A program made the position numbers and the translations under genes. The notes beneath the pieces were generated by a model, which ran no database searches, had not been told where the DNA came from, and was given only the letters and a program-made list of their open reading frames with translations. From Puccinia triticina (Eukaryota; Basidiomycota; Pucciniomycetes; Pucciniales; Pucciniaceae): 64,000 nt of DNA. The DNA lies in the NCBI RefSeq assembly GCF_026914185.1, contig NC_070558.1:8007501-8071500 (forward strand), read 5' to 3'. This document shows, one piece after another, positions 25,179-35,640 of the stretch; position 1 is the stretch's first letter; each line of letters opens with the position of its first letter.

Positions 25179-25221
25179 CTATAAATCTTTTTTTTCGTTA
25201 CCATTACTCAGCTCCGCCACC

Positions 25222-25329
25222 GTTCAAGGACAGCCGCCGTAGCCGGAATAGCCTTGATACGCCGTAGAACCCCACCAACCGTTGAAGGACAGCCGCCGTC
25301 GCCGGAACAGCCTTGGAACGCCGTAGAAC
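25222..25329 (+). repeat. Tandem duplication in the leader of the Ty3/Gypsy element
   Basis: Two copies of a block of about 49 bp (period 59) beginning GTT(C/G)AAGGACAGCCGCCGT and ending ACGCCGTAGAAC. A second, shorter repeat (ACCTTTCGTCCTCTGCCG, twice) lies near 25437-25475. These may serve packaging or simply be replication slips. Confidence 0.75.
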
Positions 25330-25636
25330 AGCCCCCCAAAAAACCCCCTCCCCTTTGAACCGTATTCATCACCCCCAAACCTTATCGATCCTCCAGACTC
25401 TACCCTTTCGCTTCACCACCCTCCACCGACCTGACACCTTTCGTCCTCTGCCGGACACCTTTCGTCCTCTGCCGACCAATACCGCCGCTCCTCATTAGCC
25501 GACAACTCGGACGGCCCGCGGAGCAAACCCCAGACCCCTCCAGCAAACACCCAACACCGAGACGCGTCCCGAGGTTTTAGGGTACACTGTGGCAAGGGCA
25601 GCCCGTGTCATACAGCACCGAAGCCCTGCCGACGAC

Positions 25637-26674
25637 ATGGACGCACTCAACGCCCAATTGGAAGCGATGAGGCTTAGGATGGACGAGGAGCGGGCCCAAC
25701 GTGTAGCTGTCGAGGAACGACTCCGTATGGCCGAAGCCCGGATTGCGGAAGCCGCCAACGTCGACAACCAGGTCCAACCTGCCCAACCTCCAGCGCCAGC
25801 AGCAGCCCCCAGCACCCTCGTTCTTGCGAAACCGAAGGCGTTCGACGGGACCCGTGGCGCCTCAGCAGAGGCTTTCATCAGCCAGATTGGTCTCCACACG
25901 ATCACCTTCCCCGAACGATTCCCCAGCGACTCCACTAAAGTCGCCTTTGCGGTGTCCTTCTTAACGGATTATGCGGCAACGTGGGCCCAACCGTACTTGG
26001 AGAAGCTGGTCCGAGGCGAGGTTATCATATTCCAGAACTTCCTCAACGATTTCTCGGCTAGCTTCTACGACCACAACCGCAAGCAGAAATCCGAGATCGC
26101 CTTAAGAAGCCTCCGCCAAACGGGGACCGTGTCAGCCTACACCCAGACTTTCAACATGCACGCCCGCGCGATCGGATGGGCCGACGGTCCGCTCATGAGC
26201 CTTTATCAACAAGGGTTGAAGGAGAAGGTCCAGCTGGCGATCGTTATGAGCAGCGTGGCTTTTGCAACCTTGCAAGATATGCAGGTGTTGGCGTTGAGGG
26301 CCGGACAGACCATCGAGGGAATAGCAAACCAATATTCCACCAGACCCTCCCCCTCCACCTCCAACAACCCAGCCCCAGACCCCAACGCAATGGACCTGTC
26401 CGCTTTCCAACAGACGACCAACAAGCGCAACCCGTTACCCGACGCCGAGCGAGCCCGCCGAGTCGAATTAAACCTTTGTTTCCGCTGTGGACAGGAGGGT
26501 CACATCTCCCGCGGTTGTTCGAGCGGACGAAAGGACGGTAGGGGACGCCAGCAAGTGTCTTCGAATGCCCGCATCGCCGCACTCCAAGCCGAGATCAACA
26601 CACTCCGTGCCAATCAAGCGACCCCGACCAATGAGAATGCGAGCTTGTCAAAAAATGGAGAAGCTCAGGTCTGA
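25637..26674 (+). CDS. gag: Gag polyprotein of the Ty3/Gypsy element
   Basis: 345 residues from the ATG at 25637; the frame is open further upstream but without an ATG-led extension. An N-terminal coiled-coil-like segment (MDALNAQLEAMRLRMDEERA) is followed by a retrotransposon gag domain (KAFDGTRGASAEAFISQI, WAQPYLEKL, FYDHNRKQKSEIALRSL). Near the end is a single CCHC zinc knuckle, CFRCGQEGHISRGC. The protein forms the particle and binds the RNA. It stops at TGA 26672-26674, and pol lies in the -1 frame. Confidence 0.92.
   Translation: MDALNAQLEAMRLRMDEERAQRVAVEERLRMAEARIAEAANVDNQVQPAQPPAPAAAPSTLVLAKPKAFDGTRGASAEAFISQIGLHTITFPERFPSDSTKVAFAVSFLTDYAATWAQPYLEKLVRGEVIIFQNFLNDFSASFYDHNRKQKSEIALRSLRQTGTVSAYTQTFNMHARAIGWADGPLMSLYQQGLKEKVQLAIVMSSVAFATLQDMQVLALRAGQTIEGIANQYSTRPSPSTSNNPAPDPNAMDLSAFQQTTNKRNPLPDAERARRVELNLCFRCGQEGHISRGCSSGRKDGRGRQQVSSNARIAALQAEINTLRANQATPTNENASLSKNGEAQV
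26650..26656 (+). promoter_or_regulatory. Candidate -1 ribosomal frameshift heptamer (A AAA AAT)
   Basis: In the gag frame the codons read TCA AAA AAT, giving a slippery A_AAA_AAT heptamer shortly before the gag stop. The pol frame is in -1 relative to gag and is open from 26635, so the heptamer falls within the overlap. Pol has no ATG ahead of its protease. Confidence 0.55.
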
Positions 26675-26679
26675 TCAAT

Positions 26680-29600
26680 GTGCCTAATCTGAGTAAACCC
26701 ACCGTTGTTAGAGTAGATGTCGGCGCTAGCGAGTTGAATTTTAAATGCAATACAATTGACCCAAGATTATTCTTGCCGTTAGCCGTCTCAATTTCTAACG
26801 TCCCACGAGCCACATTCATTCCCTCTTTTCTCATTGATTCGGGAGCCACCCACAACGTGCTGAGTGACTCCTACGCCCGCCGCCTCGGATTGCTGCAATA
26901 CGCTACACCCACCCACCGTACCGTCTACGGATTTGACGGATTGACCCGCCCCGCCTCGTTTGAACTCTCTGTCACCCTCCAAAATGAAACCGCCCCGTCC
27001 CGCATGATTGTCACCACCCTGAAAGACTCTTACGACGGCATCCTCGGCATGCCGTGGCTACGCCGCAATGGCCACTTGATCGACTGGACTAACCGCCGTC
27101 TCATTCCTCCCGATGCAGCTGTCTATACAGCTTCGTCGTCTCCGCCAAAACCCTCCCCATTGGACGAGCCCAGGAGGGAAGCTAGGATTCTGACGAGGGG
27201 GTGTGTGTCTACCCATCCAACACAGTTGGAAGACACGCTAGCACCCCCGCATTGTGAGTCTCGCCAACTTTCCAAACACCCTGTTTCAGCTAGCCAGTGT
27301 GCTCCCCCCCATCCTTTAGAACCCCCCACCGCCCGGCTGCCTGTTGCAGCTGTCTGTTCAGCTTTGTCGTCTCCGCCAAAACCCTCCCCATTGGACGAGC
27401 CCAGGAGGGAAGCTAGGATTCTGACGAGGGGGTGTGTGTCTACCCATCCAACACAGTTGGAAGACACGCTAGCACCCCCGCATTGTGAGTCTTGCCAACC
27501 TTCCAACCGCCCAGTTTCAGCTAGCCAGTGCGCTTCCCCTAATACTATAGGACTATCGACCGCCCGGACGTCTTGGTCAACTTCCGCCCGTCTGGCCGCC
27601 CGGGCCGCCGCGCAGACACCCGCCAAGTCCATTGAGGAGCTTGTCCCCGCCTCGTACCACCGGTACCTCAGGATGTTTCAGAAATCCGCCTCGCAAGGCC
27701 TACCCCCCCGCCGCCAATACGACTTTAGGGTTGAGCTGACGCCAGGCGCAGTGCCGCAGGCCAGCCGGATCATTCCCCTGTCCCCCGCTGAGAATGAGGC
27801 GTTAGACACCCTGATCAACGAAGGGCTTACGAACGGGACTATTCGCCGAACCACTTCCCCATGGGCGGCTCCGGTCATATTCGCCGGGAAGAAGGATGGC
27901 AATCTACGACCATGCTTTGACTACCGGAAACTCAACGCTGTGACCGTCAAGAACAAGTACCCCTTGCCCCTCACCATGGATCTAGTCGACAGCCTCTTGG
28001 ACGCCGACACGTTCACCACGCTGGATTTACGGAATGCGTATGGTAACCTCCGTGTCGCTGAGGGCGACAAGGACAAACTGGCGTTTATCTGTCGTTCAGG
28101 GCAATTTGCTCCTTTGACGATGCCGTTTGGGCCAACCGGCGCACCTGGGTATTTTCAGTATTTCATGCAGGATATTCTGCTCGGCCGAATCGGGAAAGAT
28201 GTGGCGGCTTACCTGGACGACATCATGATCTATACGAAGAAGGGATCCAATCACGAGGCAGCAGTCAAGACGGTACTTGAAACATTGAGCAAACACACCC
28301 TGTGGCTGAAACCCGAAAAATGCGAGTTTTCCAAGAGCGAAGTCGAGTATCTAGGGCTTCTGATTTCGTGCAATCGACTCCGGATGGATCCGACGAAGGT
28401 CAAAGCCGTGACCGACTGGCCCCCACCCCGAAATATCACTGAGCTACAACGGTTTATCGGATTCGCGAATTTCTACCGGCGATTCATTGATCAGTTTTCC
28501 AGAGATGCACGACCCCTCCACGACCTGACTAAGAAGGAATCAAAATTCAGTTGGTCTCCGGAATGCCAGGCTGCCTTTGACCATCTGAAAGTTTCATTCA
28601 CGACGGCGCCTATCCTGAAGATCGCCGATGCGTACAGGCCGTTCATCCTAGAGTGTGACTGCTCGGACTTCGCGTTAGGCGCTGTCCTGTCCCAGGTTTG
28701 CCCAAGGGACAACCTCCTTCACCCAGTTGCTTACCTGTCACGGTCACTCATCAAAGCGGAACGCGACTATGAGATCTTCGACAAGGAATTACTGGCGATA
28801 GTGGCAGCGTTCAAGGAATGGCGACAGTACCTAGAAGGCAATCCGCACAGGCTCCACGCCATCGTCTACACCGATCACCGCAACCTCGAAAACTTCATGA
28901 CCACGAAGAGACTTACCCGACGGCAGGCCAGATGGGCTGAGCTACTCGGCTGTTTTGACTTCGACATTGTCTTCCGACCGGGCCATGAAGCTGCACGCCC
29001 TGACGCGCTGTCCCGACGACCAGACCTGGCCCCGGACAAGGAAGACAAACTGTCTTTTGGACAACTGCTCAGACCCGAGAACATTCGACCGGACACATTC
29101 ACCGCCATCGCCGAGTTTGAAGCCTGTTTTGTTGATGAATCAGTGGACCTGGATAACACTGACTACTGGTTTGAAATTGACGTCCTTGGTTTGGACTCCA
29201 TTGCAGCTTCGTCATGCCCGACAAAACCCTCATTGACGGACAAGGATCCCACGAGGGAAGCTAGGCAACTTGACGAGGGGGTGTGTACTCCCAATGGATT
29301 CATTGGTTGCTCTTCTTTAGAGCCTAATAGTACATTAGCACCCCCGCAATGTGAGTCAGTTTTGTCTTCACTAGTGCCTGTCTCAGCTGGCCAGCCTTTT
29401 TCTTCCGGGAATATCTTGACAGACACGGAGATCATCAAAGCAATACGGGAGGCCGGGCCTGAAGATGACGACTACATGACACTGTTGAAATTGGTCGAAT
29501 CACCGGCATCCAGACGCTTGAACCCTAAGTTATCTCGTTACTCAGTCAGGAACAATCTCCTCTGTTATGGTCATCGTGTGGTTGTTCCGCGTAACACGGA

Positions 29601-30915
29601 ATTGAGAAATCAAATCGTCAGGAGTCATCACGATTCGAAACTCGCCGGCCACCCCGGACGGGCTAAAACCCTCAACCTGATTCAGCGCTCTTTTACCTGG
29701 ACGTCCATGAAGCAACTCGTCAACCGCTACGTCGACGGCTGCGACTCCTGTCAACAAAGCAAACCGTGCACGCAGAAGCCTTTTGGATTATTGGAACCAC
29801 TTCCAATTCTAGCAGGCCCATGGACCGATATCAGCTACGACTTAATTACTGATCTCCCGACCTCGGACGGATTCGATAGTATCTTGACAGTGGTGGACCG
29901 ATTGACGAAAATGGCTCACTTCATCCCTTGCAGCAAAACACTTAACGCCGAAGGTCTGGCCCATCTAATGCTCAACAACGTGTGGAAATTGCACGGTACA
30001 CCGAAGACGATAATATCCGATCGAGGATCCATATTCATTTCTCAAATCACAAGGGAACTGGACCAGCAGCTGGGAATCAGACTCCACCCGTCGACAGCAT
30101 TCCACCCGCAAACCGACGGTCAATCCGAAATCGCCAACAAAGCCGTCGAACAATACTTGCGTCATTTTGTTGGGTACCATCAGACCGACTGGGCACCACT
30201 GCTCCCAACAGCCGAATTCGCCCACAACAACCACGACCATGCGTCGACCGGCATCTCGCCGTTCAAAGCTAATTATGGGTTCAACCTGTCTTACGGGCGA
30301 ATACCCTCATCTGAACAGTGCCTACCGGCAGTCGAAGAACGCCTCGAACACCTCAGCCGGGTCCAAGAAGAACTGAAGGAATGCCTTCAACGCGCACAGG
30401 AATCAATGAAGCATCAATTTGACAAGCGGGTAAGGGCCAATCCGGACTGGAAAATTGGAGAGGAGGTGTGGCTCAACAGCCGTAATATCTCGACAACCCG
30501 CCCATGCCCTAAGCTGGACAACAGATGGCTAGGCCCCTTTCCTATTTCTGACATCATCTCACGGTCTGCTTACAAACTGACTCTACCATCTTCTTTGAGA
30601 GGCGTACACCCGGTATTCCACGTGTCTTTACTCCGAAAACACCAACCGGATCTGATTGAAGGCCGACAAGCAGAAACACCCAGGCCCATAACCATTGACG
30701 GCGAGGACGAGTGGGAGGTGGAAGAAGTGCTTGACCGGCGAGGACGAGGAAAGAAACAGGAGTATTTGGTCAGCTGGAAAGGATTCGGGCCTCAAGAAAA
30801 CTCCTGGGAACCGGAGGACAACCTCGACAACTGCAAGACATTGGTCGAAAACTTCAACACAAGATTCCCCGACGCCGCCAACAAGCACAGAAGACGTCGA
30901 CGGAAACGGAAGTAA
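26680..30915 (+). CDS. pol: Pol polyprotein: protease, reverse transcriptase, RNase H, integrase, chromodomain
   Basis: 1411 residues counted from 26680 (a GTG codon; expression is more likely by frameshift from gag). Domains: aspartic protease with DSGA at about residue 53; reverse transcriptase with YLDD at about 511; RNase H with the family motifs CDCSDFALGAVLSQ and TDHRNLENF; integrase with HHCC zinc finger (from about 981) and catalytic D..D35E (SDRG at about 1113, GQSE at about 1149), then NRWLGPFPI. A chromodomain (EWEVEEVLDRRGRGKKQEYL, then VSWKGFG) from about 1344 marks it as a chromovirus and may direct integration. Uninterrupted. Odd point: spacers before RT and after RNase H contain copies of the same linker. 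Confidence 0.96.
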   Translation: MPNLSKPTVVRVDVGASELNFKCNTIDPRLFLPLAVSISNVPRATFIPSFLIDSGATHNVLSDSYARRLGLLQYATPTHRTVYGFDGLTRPASFELSVTLQNETAPSRMIVTTLKDSYDGILGMPWLRRNGHLIDWTNRRLIPPDAAVYTASSSPPKPSPLDEPRREARILTRGCVSTHPTQLEDTLAPPHCESRQLSKHPVSASQCAPPHPLEPPTARLPVAAVCSALSSPPKPSPLDEPRREARILTRGCVSTHPTQLEDTLAPPHCESCQPSNRPVSASQCASPNTIGLSTARTSWSTSARLAARAAAQTPAKSIEELVPASYHRYLRMFQKSASQGLPPRRQYDFRVELTPGAVPQASRIIPLSPAENEALDTLINEGLTNGTIRRTTSPWAAPVIFAGKKDGNLRPCFDYRKLNAVTVKNKYPLPLTMDLVDSLLDADTFTTLDLRNAYGNLRVAEGDKDKLAFICRSGQFAPLTMPFGPTGAPGYFQYFMQDILLGRIGKDVAAYLDDIMIYTKKGSNHEAAVKTVLETLSKHTLWLKPEKCEFSKSEVEYLGLLISCNRLRMDPTKVKAVTDWPPPRNITELQRFIGFANFYRRFIDQFSRDARPLHDLTKKESKFSWSPECQAAFDHLKVSFTTAPILKIADAYRPFILECDCSDFALGAVLSQVCPRDNLLHPVAYLSRSLIKAERDYEIFDKELLAIVAAFKEWRQYLEGNPHRLHAIVYTDHRNLENFMTTKRLTRRQARWAELLGCFDFDIVFRPGHEAARPDALSRRPDLAPDKEDKLSFGQLLRPENIRPDTFTAIAEFEACFVDESVDLDNTDYWFEIDVLGLDSIAASSCPTKPSLTDKDPTREARQLDEGVCTPNGFIGCSSLEPNSTLAPPQCESVLSSLVPVSAGQPFSSGNILTDTEIIKAIREAGPEDDDYMTLLKLVESPASRRLNPKLSRYSVRNNLLCYGHRVVVPRNTELRNQIVRSHHDSKLAGHPGRAKTLNLIQRSFTWTSMKQLVNRYVDGCDSCQQSKPCTQKPFGLLEPLPILAGPWTDISYDLITDLPTSDGFDSILTVVDRLTKMAHFIPCSKTLNAEGLAHLMLNNVWKLHGTPKTIISDRGSIFISQITRELDQQLGIRLHPSTAFHPQTDGQSEIANKAVEQYLRHFVGYHQTDWAPLLPTAEFAHNNHDHASTGISPFKANYGFNLSYGRIPSSEQCLPAVEERLEHLSRVQEELKECLQRAQESMKHQFDKRVRANPDWKIGEEVWLNSRNISTTRPCPKLDNRWLGPFPISDIISRSAYKLTLPSSLRGVHPVFHVSLLRKHQPDLIEGRQAETPRPITIDGEDEWEVEEVLDRRGRGKKQEYLVSWKGFGPQENSWEPEDNLDNCKTLVENFNTRFPDAANKHRRRRRKRK
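27127..27590 (+). repeat. Tandem 231-bp linker repeat in pol (protease-RT spacer), with a third copy at 29205-29397
   Basis: Two near-identical copies start at 27127 and 27358 (period 231 bp, 77 residues), each containing SSPPKPSPLDEPRREARIL and TLAPPHCES. A diverged third copy, with EAR, TLAPPQCES and PVSA in the same order, lies between RNase H and integrase. All copies stay in frame. Confidence 0.85.
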
Positions 30916-30999
30916 TGTAGGAGGGCAAGCTTTTTTTCCCAACAGCCAGGGTTTTTAATGCTGCCCGGGGAAACAGCGGCACCCGCCAGGGACTAGGCT

Positions 31000-31013
31000 T
31001 AAACGGGGGATAA
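31000..31013 (+). promoter_or_regulatory. Polypurine tract of the Ty3/Gypsy element
   Basis: TTAAACGGGGGATAA directly precedes the 3' LTR, the expected place for the plus-strand primer. Confidence 0.7.
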
Positions 31014-31143
31014 TGTTACAACCTTGTAGACCCCCTTGTACTCGCCAGGGGTTTCCATTCCTGAGGAGGTTATCTTCAAGCTCTCCTCCCCACATTGTAC
31101 ATTCCCCAGTTAGCAATCAACTCATCAAGTTATAGTTATAACA
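31014..31143 (+). repeat. 3' LTR of the Ty3/Gypsy element
   Basis: 130 bp, identical by eye to the 5' LTR and followed by the ATGAC target duplicate. Confidence 0.95.
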
Positions 31144-31148
31144 ATGAC

Positions 31149-32384
31149 ATCATTGCTTTGCTTGGTCCTCAAATTTTGTTGTTGCTTGCCCTCAGATCCC
31201 CTTCCAATGATACATCAGCTCACTTCTTTGAGAGTCTTTGGAGTTTCCTTTTGGGGAACTGACAATCTTTTTTATTGTCCTTTGTCAGCATTAACACCAT
31301 ATTACATTATATTTACTAGCTGCTGTTCCTCTATGTTTGACATCTTCCTTCTTATTATTATTGAAGCCATCACTTGGTTTCTGGTGCTTGACTCACTTTT
31401 TCTCAACAATCCACTAATCTTTATCAGCGCTTGACTCATTTACTCCTCCCTTCCTTTCAACATCTTGACTACCCTTGTCCTTTGATTATTTGGACATCTC
31501 ACTCCAGTAGATTCTCACTTGAAAAATTCATTGTCTTTCTGATTCAATCATCATCAACTGACCTTGTTTCCTTTGTCTTTTGTTTTCATTATCCTTGCGT
31601 GTTCTCTTGTGTATCCTCTTGTCCCTACTCTTGTGTTGTCTTTGCCTTAAGGTACTTTACCTTTTTCTTTTCTCTTTTGCTTGTATTTCTCTGTATCAGA
31701 TTGTACTAGAAATACAAGCTGAAGTTTGACTATTCAAAAGAAAACACTACTTTTTTCTTACATAAGCTTAAAGGATTCTCAGTGAGCTTCTTTGAATTCA
31801 GCTCCAGTTCATGGGAGAGTGAAATGGGATGTGGGGGATTTGGGGGCACAAAGTTGGCCACCTGGAAAAAACACAAATTGTATGTGGGGCCCTCACACCA
31901 GGAATTCAAGTCCCTTGCTGATGGGAGGCCATACTTTGTACAAGGTGCTTCTTGCCCCTGCACTGCCAGCATATTTGGCTGGGATGAGACATCCCAGTTT
32001 CATTAGGATGCACTCAACCAATTTAAAATGGGCCAATTTCATCCAATGATAAACACAAGGGACATTGGATTCATATTTCATCAGTTGAGATCAACCAAGT
32101 TTGAATTGGTTGAGTTCTTCCCAGATTAACTGGGATAACCTCAACCCAGCCAATTATGCTGGCAGTGCTGCCCCCTGGTGGTAGAGACAAGGGTGCAACA
32201 GCTACACTACATTTAGTGTAGTTTTCAGCTAAATTAGTGAGTTGACATGCGGTAACTCTGAGGAATCTTGTGGTGTTATGCCAGCCTTACTCAAGGTTTT
32301 ACTCAACCCAAGCTTCTATGCACAGTGACTGTGCCAACAAAGGCACTTGTGCATTCAGGCGGAGTTACAATGGCAGCTTGGTGT
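31149..32384. other. AT-rich non-coding DNA right of the Ty3/Gypsy element
   Basis: Pyrimidine-rich up to about 31700, then repeat-like sequence. No gene or complete element could be delimited. The DNA is the continuation of the target in which the Ty3/Gypsy element inserted. Confidence 0.45.
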
Positions 32385-33220
32385 TGTGGTAGATGGAAAA
32401 GTGAAAAATCAAAAGTTTTTTTCTCATGCATATATTTAATCACCCTAGGCCTCAAGATACCACCAAATGGACCTCAGAAATGGGTTCTAGTATCTACAGC
32501 CAATTTTACCCCTAGTCACCACTGGAAGCGTCACTGGAACCCCGCTGGATTGGAAGTTACACCCTCTTGGACCCCTCATGGACACAGCCAGCCCCAGTCC
32601 TCAAGTCACCTTTCCCAGGTATACACATACTCAGCCCCAGCCAAACACATACTCTTTTTTCATCCCCCTTATCTCCACTGCATATGCAGGGGACCAACCC
32701 CATTTCTTCTGTATTTGACATGTCCCCGCTTCATTTATGCATCCCTTGCAGTTGCATGCAGTCTTCTGACCCCATTTCTGCACTCCTTGCATTAATCTGA
32801 CATCCTTCATGCACCCCTTGCATGCGGTACCCCTGTATGTGATTTTCCCGCTTTGTTTATGCACTCCGTGCATTAGTATGACATCATCTTTCATTTGTCA
32901 CCCCACTTTTTGCCTGTATTTAGTATCTTCTGACCCCACTTGTACACAGCCCACCAGCTAAAATCCCTCATCCAGGGTCCCCCTTGTAGCTAAAATCCCT
33001 CACATTTGTCTATATAATGAGCTCTCTCCCCCAGTTGTTTTTCCCTCAGCTCTGTACCCACTAGTTATACAGATACCACCCATAGCCACCATCATCCTTA
33101 CATGATATAACAACCCTTACAACATAACATATCATCCCTCATATCTGCAATTACCACTGAGCTCACTCTCATATTCTCATACTCTCATACCCTTTGGTTG
33201 ACATATCACACTGTGGTGGT
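32385..33220 (+). repeat. Diverged LTR (related to the 937-bp LTR family)
   Basis: It begins TGTGGTAGATGGAAAAGTG, aligned with TGTGGTAGACGGAAAAGTGG of the LTRs at 36427 and 42368. It shares CCTAGGCCTCAAGATACCA, the ACCCCTAG.CA.CACTGGAAGC block, CTAAAATCCCTCAC, and a TATA region (TATATAATGAGCTCTCTCC at about 33011). The right end is unclear. Many substitutions and indels make it an old copy, possibly a solo LTR. Confidence 0.65.
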
Positions 33221-33555
33221 CAATCTGGTAGTCAGCATCTTTCCGTCATTTTCAGTTCCACCAGCGCCATCCTCAAGACTCAAGATTCAGCTCTCAAGCC
33301 TCAGGAATTCTCATCAGACCTCAAGACCAAGATCCTTAAGACTCACTCCTCTCAGCTTCCACCTCCCACTTTTCTCATGTTTCCCTCCCCTTCTCTGCAC
33401 ATCCTTTCAGCTTCTTCACCAGGAAAAAAATATAGTCACTTGATGGCAAGTGACAGGATGCAGCTTTGGTTTCTGCTCCAGGGCTGCTCCAAGTCTGCTC
33501 CACCAGCACTTCTAGAGCTTGCAGGACTGCACCAGAGCACTCAATGTGGCACAGT

Positions 33556-34215
33556 CAGCTGATACTAAATTTTTCCCAGGAACAGCTGATGCTCATCAAA
33601 AGCTGAGCAGTAGGCATTGAATGAGCTTGGGCCAAAGCTGAGCATTTGCTGAGCCAGGGACACAGCTGAGCATTGGCTATTCCAAGCCTGATACAAAGCC
33701 CAGTGTCAGCTGGACCAAGAAATTTCCAAATCTGGGCATCAGCTTAGCCAACAATGGCCAAAAGCTGAGCATAATCTTGGAAAAGGCTTGTGCAGAGCGG
33801 AGGATCAGATGGGAAAAGACTGTTCCAAAGATTAACACCAGCTGGGCCAAGAATTTTCAAAAGCTGAGAATCAGCTAGGCCAATACTGCTCCAAGCTGAG
33901 CATTGGCTGAGCCAAAGCTTTTCCAAAGCTGAAAATGAGGTGTTTTAAGACTATTCAAAAGATGAGTATCACCCAAGCCAAGGCTGTTGCACAGCTGAGC
34001 ATCAGCTGAGCCAAGGCTGGTCCACAGATGAGCATCAGCTGTTACAGGAGGTTCAGAATCTGAAGTCCTAATCTGAGTCTAAGCTTAGCCATTACTGGAC
34101 TAAAGCTGAGAATCATCTGGGCCAGGACTGGTTCACAGCTGGGACACCAAAGCTGAACCAAAGCTGAGTATCAGCTGACCAGAAATGAGGATTACTGGTG
34201 TCCAGCCAAAACTGA
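33556..34215 (+). repeat. Degenerate minisatellite, period about 33 bp
   Basis: Repeated units around (A/C)AGCTGAGCATCAGCTGAGCC followed by AAGGCTG. They are most regular near 33960-34050, where three successive units are spaced 33 bp, and decayed elsewhere. No open frame follows the period. Confidence 0.75.
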
Positions 34216-35640
34216 GGATCTCCTGTGGAAATTCTGAAAGGTAAGTAGATGGAGAGATGGTTTGATGGTGGGTAGCATGATGTCACTTTTCATCGAGTGA
34301 CTATTTTTTTCCTGATTCTTGGTCCTAACACAGCTTGTGCTGTGGGTTTGTTCTTTTTGTTTAATTTGATCTGCATCTTTTTCTTTCCTCTCTGGATTTT
34401 TCTTTTCTTTCTTATCTCTCAGGCTGTGGCTTCTGTTTCTGCTGGTTCTTATCTTCTGATTCTTGTGCAGTTTGTCTTTTCTATTTTCTCTTCTTTTCCC
34501 TCTGTTGTCTGTTTTGTTGTGCGCCTGTGTGGCGCGCAAGGGATATGATGGAATGCATGTGACATGTTGCCTCCCGGAGTCCAATTTTGCAGAACTTGGA
34601 GGAAGGGAGCGGAATGGCACTTTGATCCGCCGTCAAGAATCTGAATAATTGAAAGAATATGAATCTATTGAATCCCTTCTAAGAGGCTCAAGAATCTCCT
34701 TGACAAATAAAAAACTGCCGCCAAGGATCTGAACCCCGGCAAACTCTCAAAACCACCTCCCCAACCAGCTATCAGCTTGAATCCCACGACTCATTCTTTT
34801 CTGGACCATCCACAAGGGCAGCCACAAGGCACCTATTCCCCTCCCAGCGCTGTTGCCCGCCTAGCACCCGACAAAGCTCCATAATGTGCCTGTCACAAGT
34901 CACCTGGTTCCTGGTTAAACTCCTGACTGATACATATACCCTTCTCAGCCTAGGCACTCTCCTCAACTTTATACATCACCCTATTGAGGACCTTTTTCAA
35001 TCCCCACCGGAAACATCAAGTCAACTTTAACCCTTTTCACTCATCATAAACTCTCACATCTTTCACATACTTGTAATCAAACAACTTCATCTGGAACTAG
35101 ACCATAATTAAATTCACCTCCATGGTCTTGACCATGCTAGTGGTCTACTTGGGATCCAAGTTGGCAGCAATCCGGACTTTCATTGCGTTTGCCAAGCCCT
35201 TTGGGGCCCTCAAGGCGCTTGGCGAGCTGCTCCAGGGCAGCTAATTGCCTAAATGGGTCGCCAATTTGCCGATTTTGTCTAGTGGCAGGCAGAATGGTAG
35301 GCCTGGGGCAGGAAGCTGTTGAGTCTTGAGTTACTAACAGGGGAATAATGGAGGGAGCGCTGTGGTGTGCCAAATGTGTTTCAAGTATCAAATCACATAA
35401 AGTCACAGTTTACTATTGAGAAGGAGACATATTTCTAGATGTATTACTGCATAATTGAATTCTACAGGTCATTTAAACCCTAGTCACTCACTGGAACCAT
35501 TAGGCTAGCTGCACTCAGTCAAGTTTCTAGTATTATACTGTGTTCATAAGCATAATTACATACTGTAGAGATATTTTGATAGTACATAGTATAGAATTAG
35601 ACTCAAGGATATATTCATAGTGTATGTAGTGGCATGGTTT
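34216..35640. other. Non-coding stretch with a pyrimidine-rich segment
   Basis: A T/C-rich tract (about 34290-34520) is followed by AT-rich DNA without supported genes. The frame at 34192-34620 on the minus strand is only the purine-rich complement of this tract. Confidence 0.45.

Larger units (their letters stand above)
25033..31148 (+). mobile_element. Intact Ty3/Gypsy chromovirus LTR retrotransposon with target-site duplication
   Basis: Element 25038-31143 (6106 bp) is flanked by a perfect 5-bp target duplication ATGAC (25033-25037 and 31144-31148). The LTRs are 130 bp, begin TGTTACAACC and end ATAACA, and look identical base for base, indicating recent insertion. Inside lie a duplicated leader, gag, a gag-pol overlap, and pol with protease, reverse transcriptase, RNase H, integrase and chromodomain, all open. 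No tRNA-type primer site follows the LTR. Instead a 10-bp complement of an LTR segment suggests self-priming as in the Tf1/sushi group. Nothing in the coding sequence looks broken, so the copy may be active. Confidence 0.95.

Noticed and set aside
31860..31925. Possible tRNA-like A and B boxes (GAATTCAAGTCCC) suggesting a SINE
   Set aside because: The A box is weak, no cloverleaf forms by eye, and no poly-A tail or target duplication was found.
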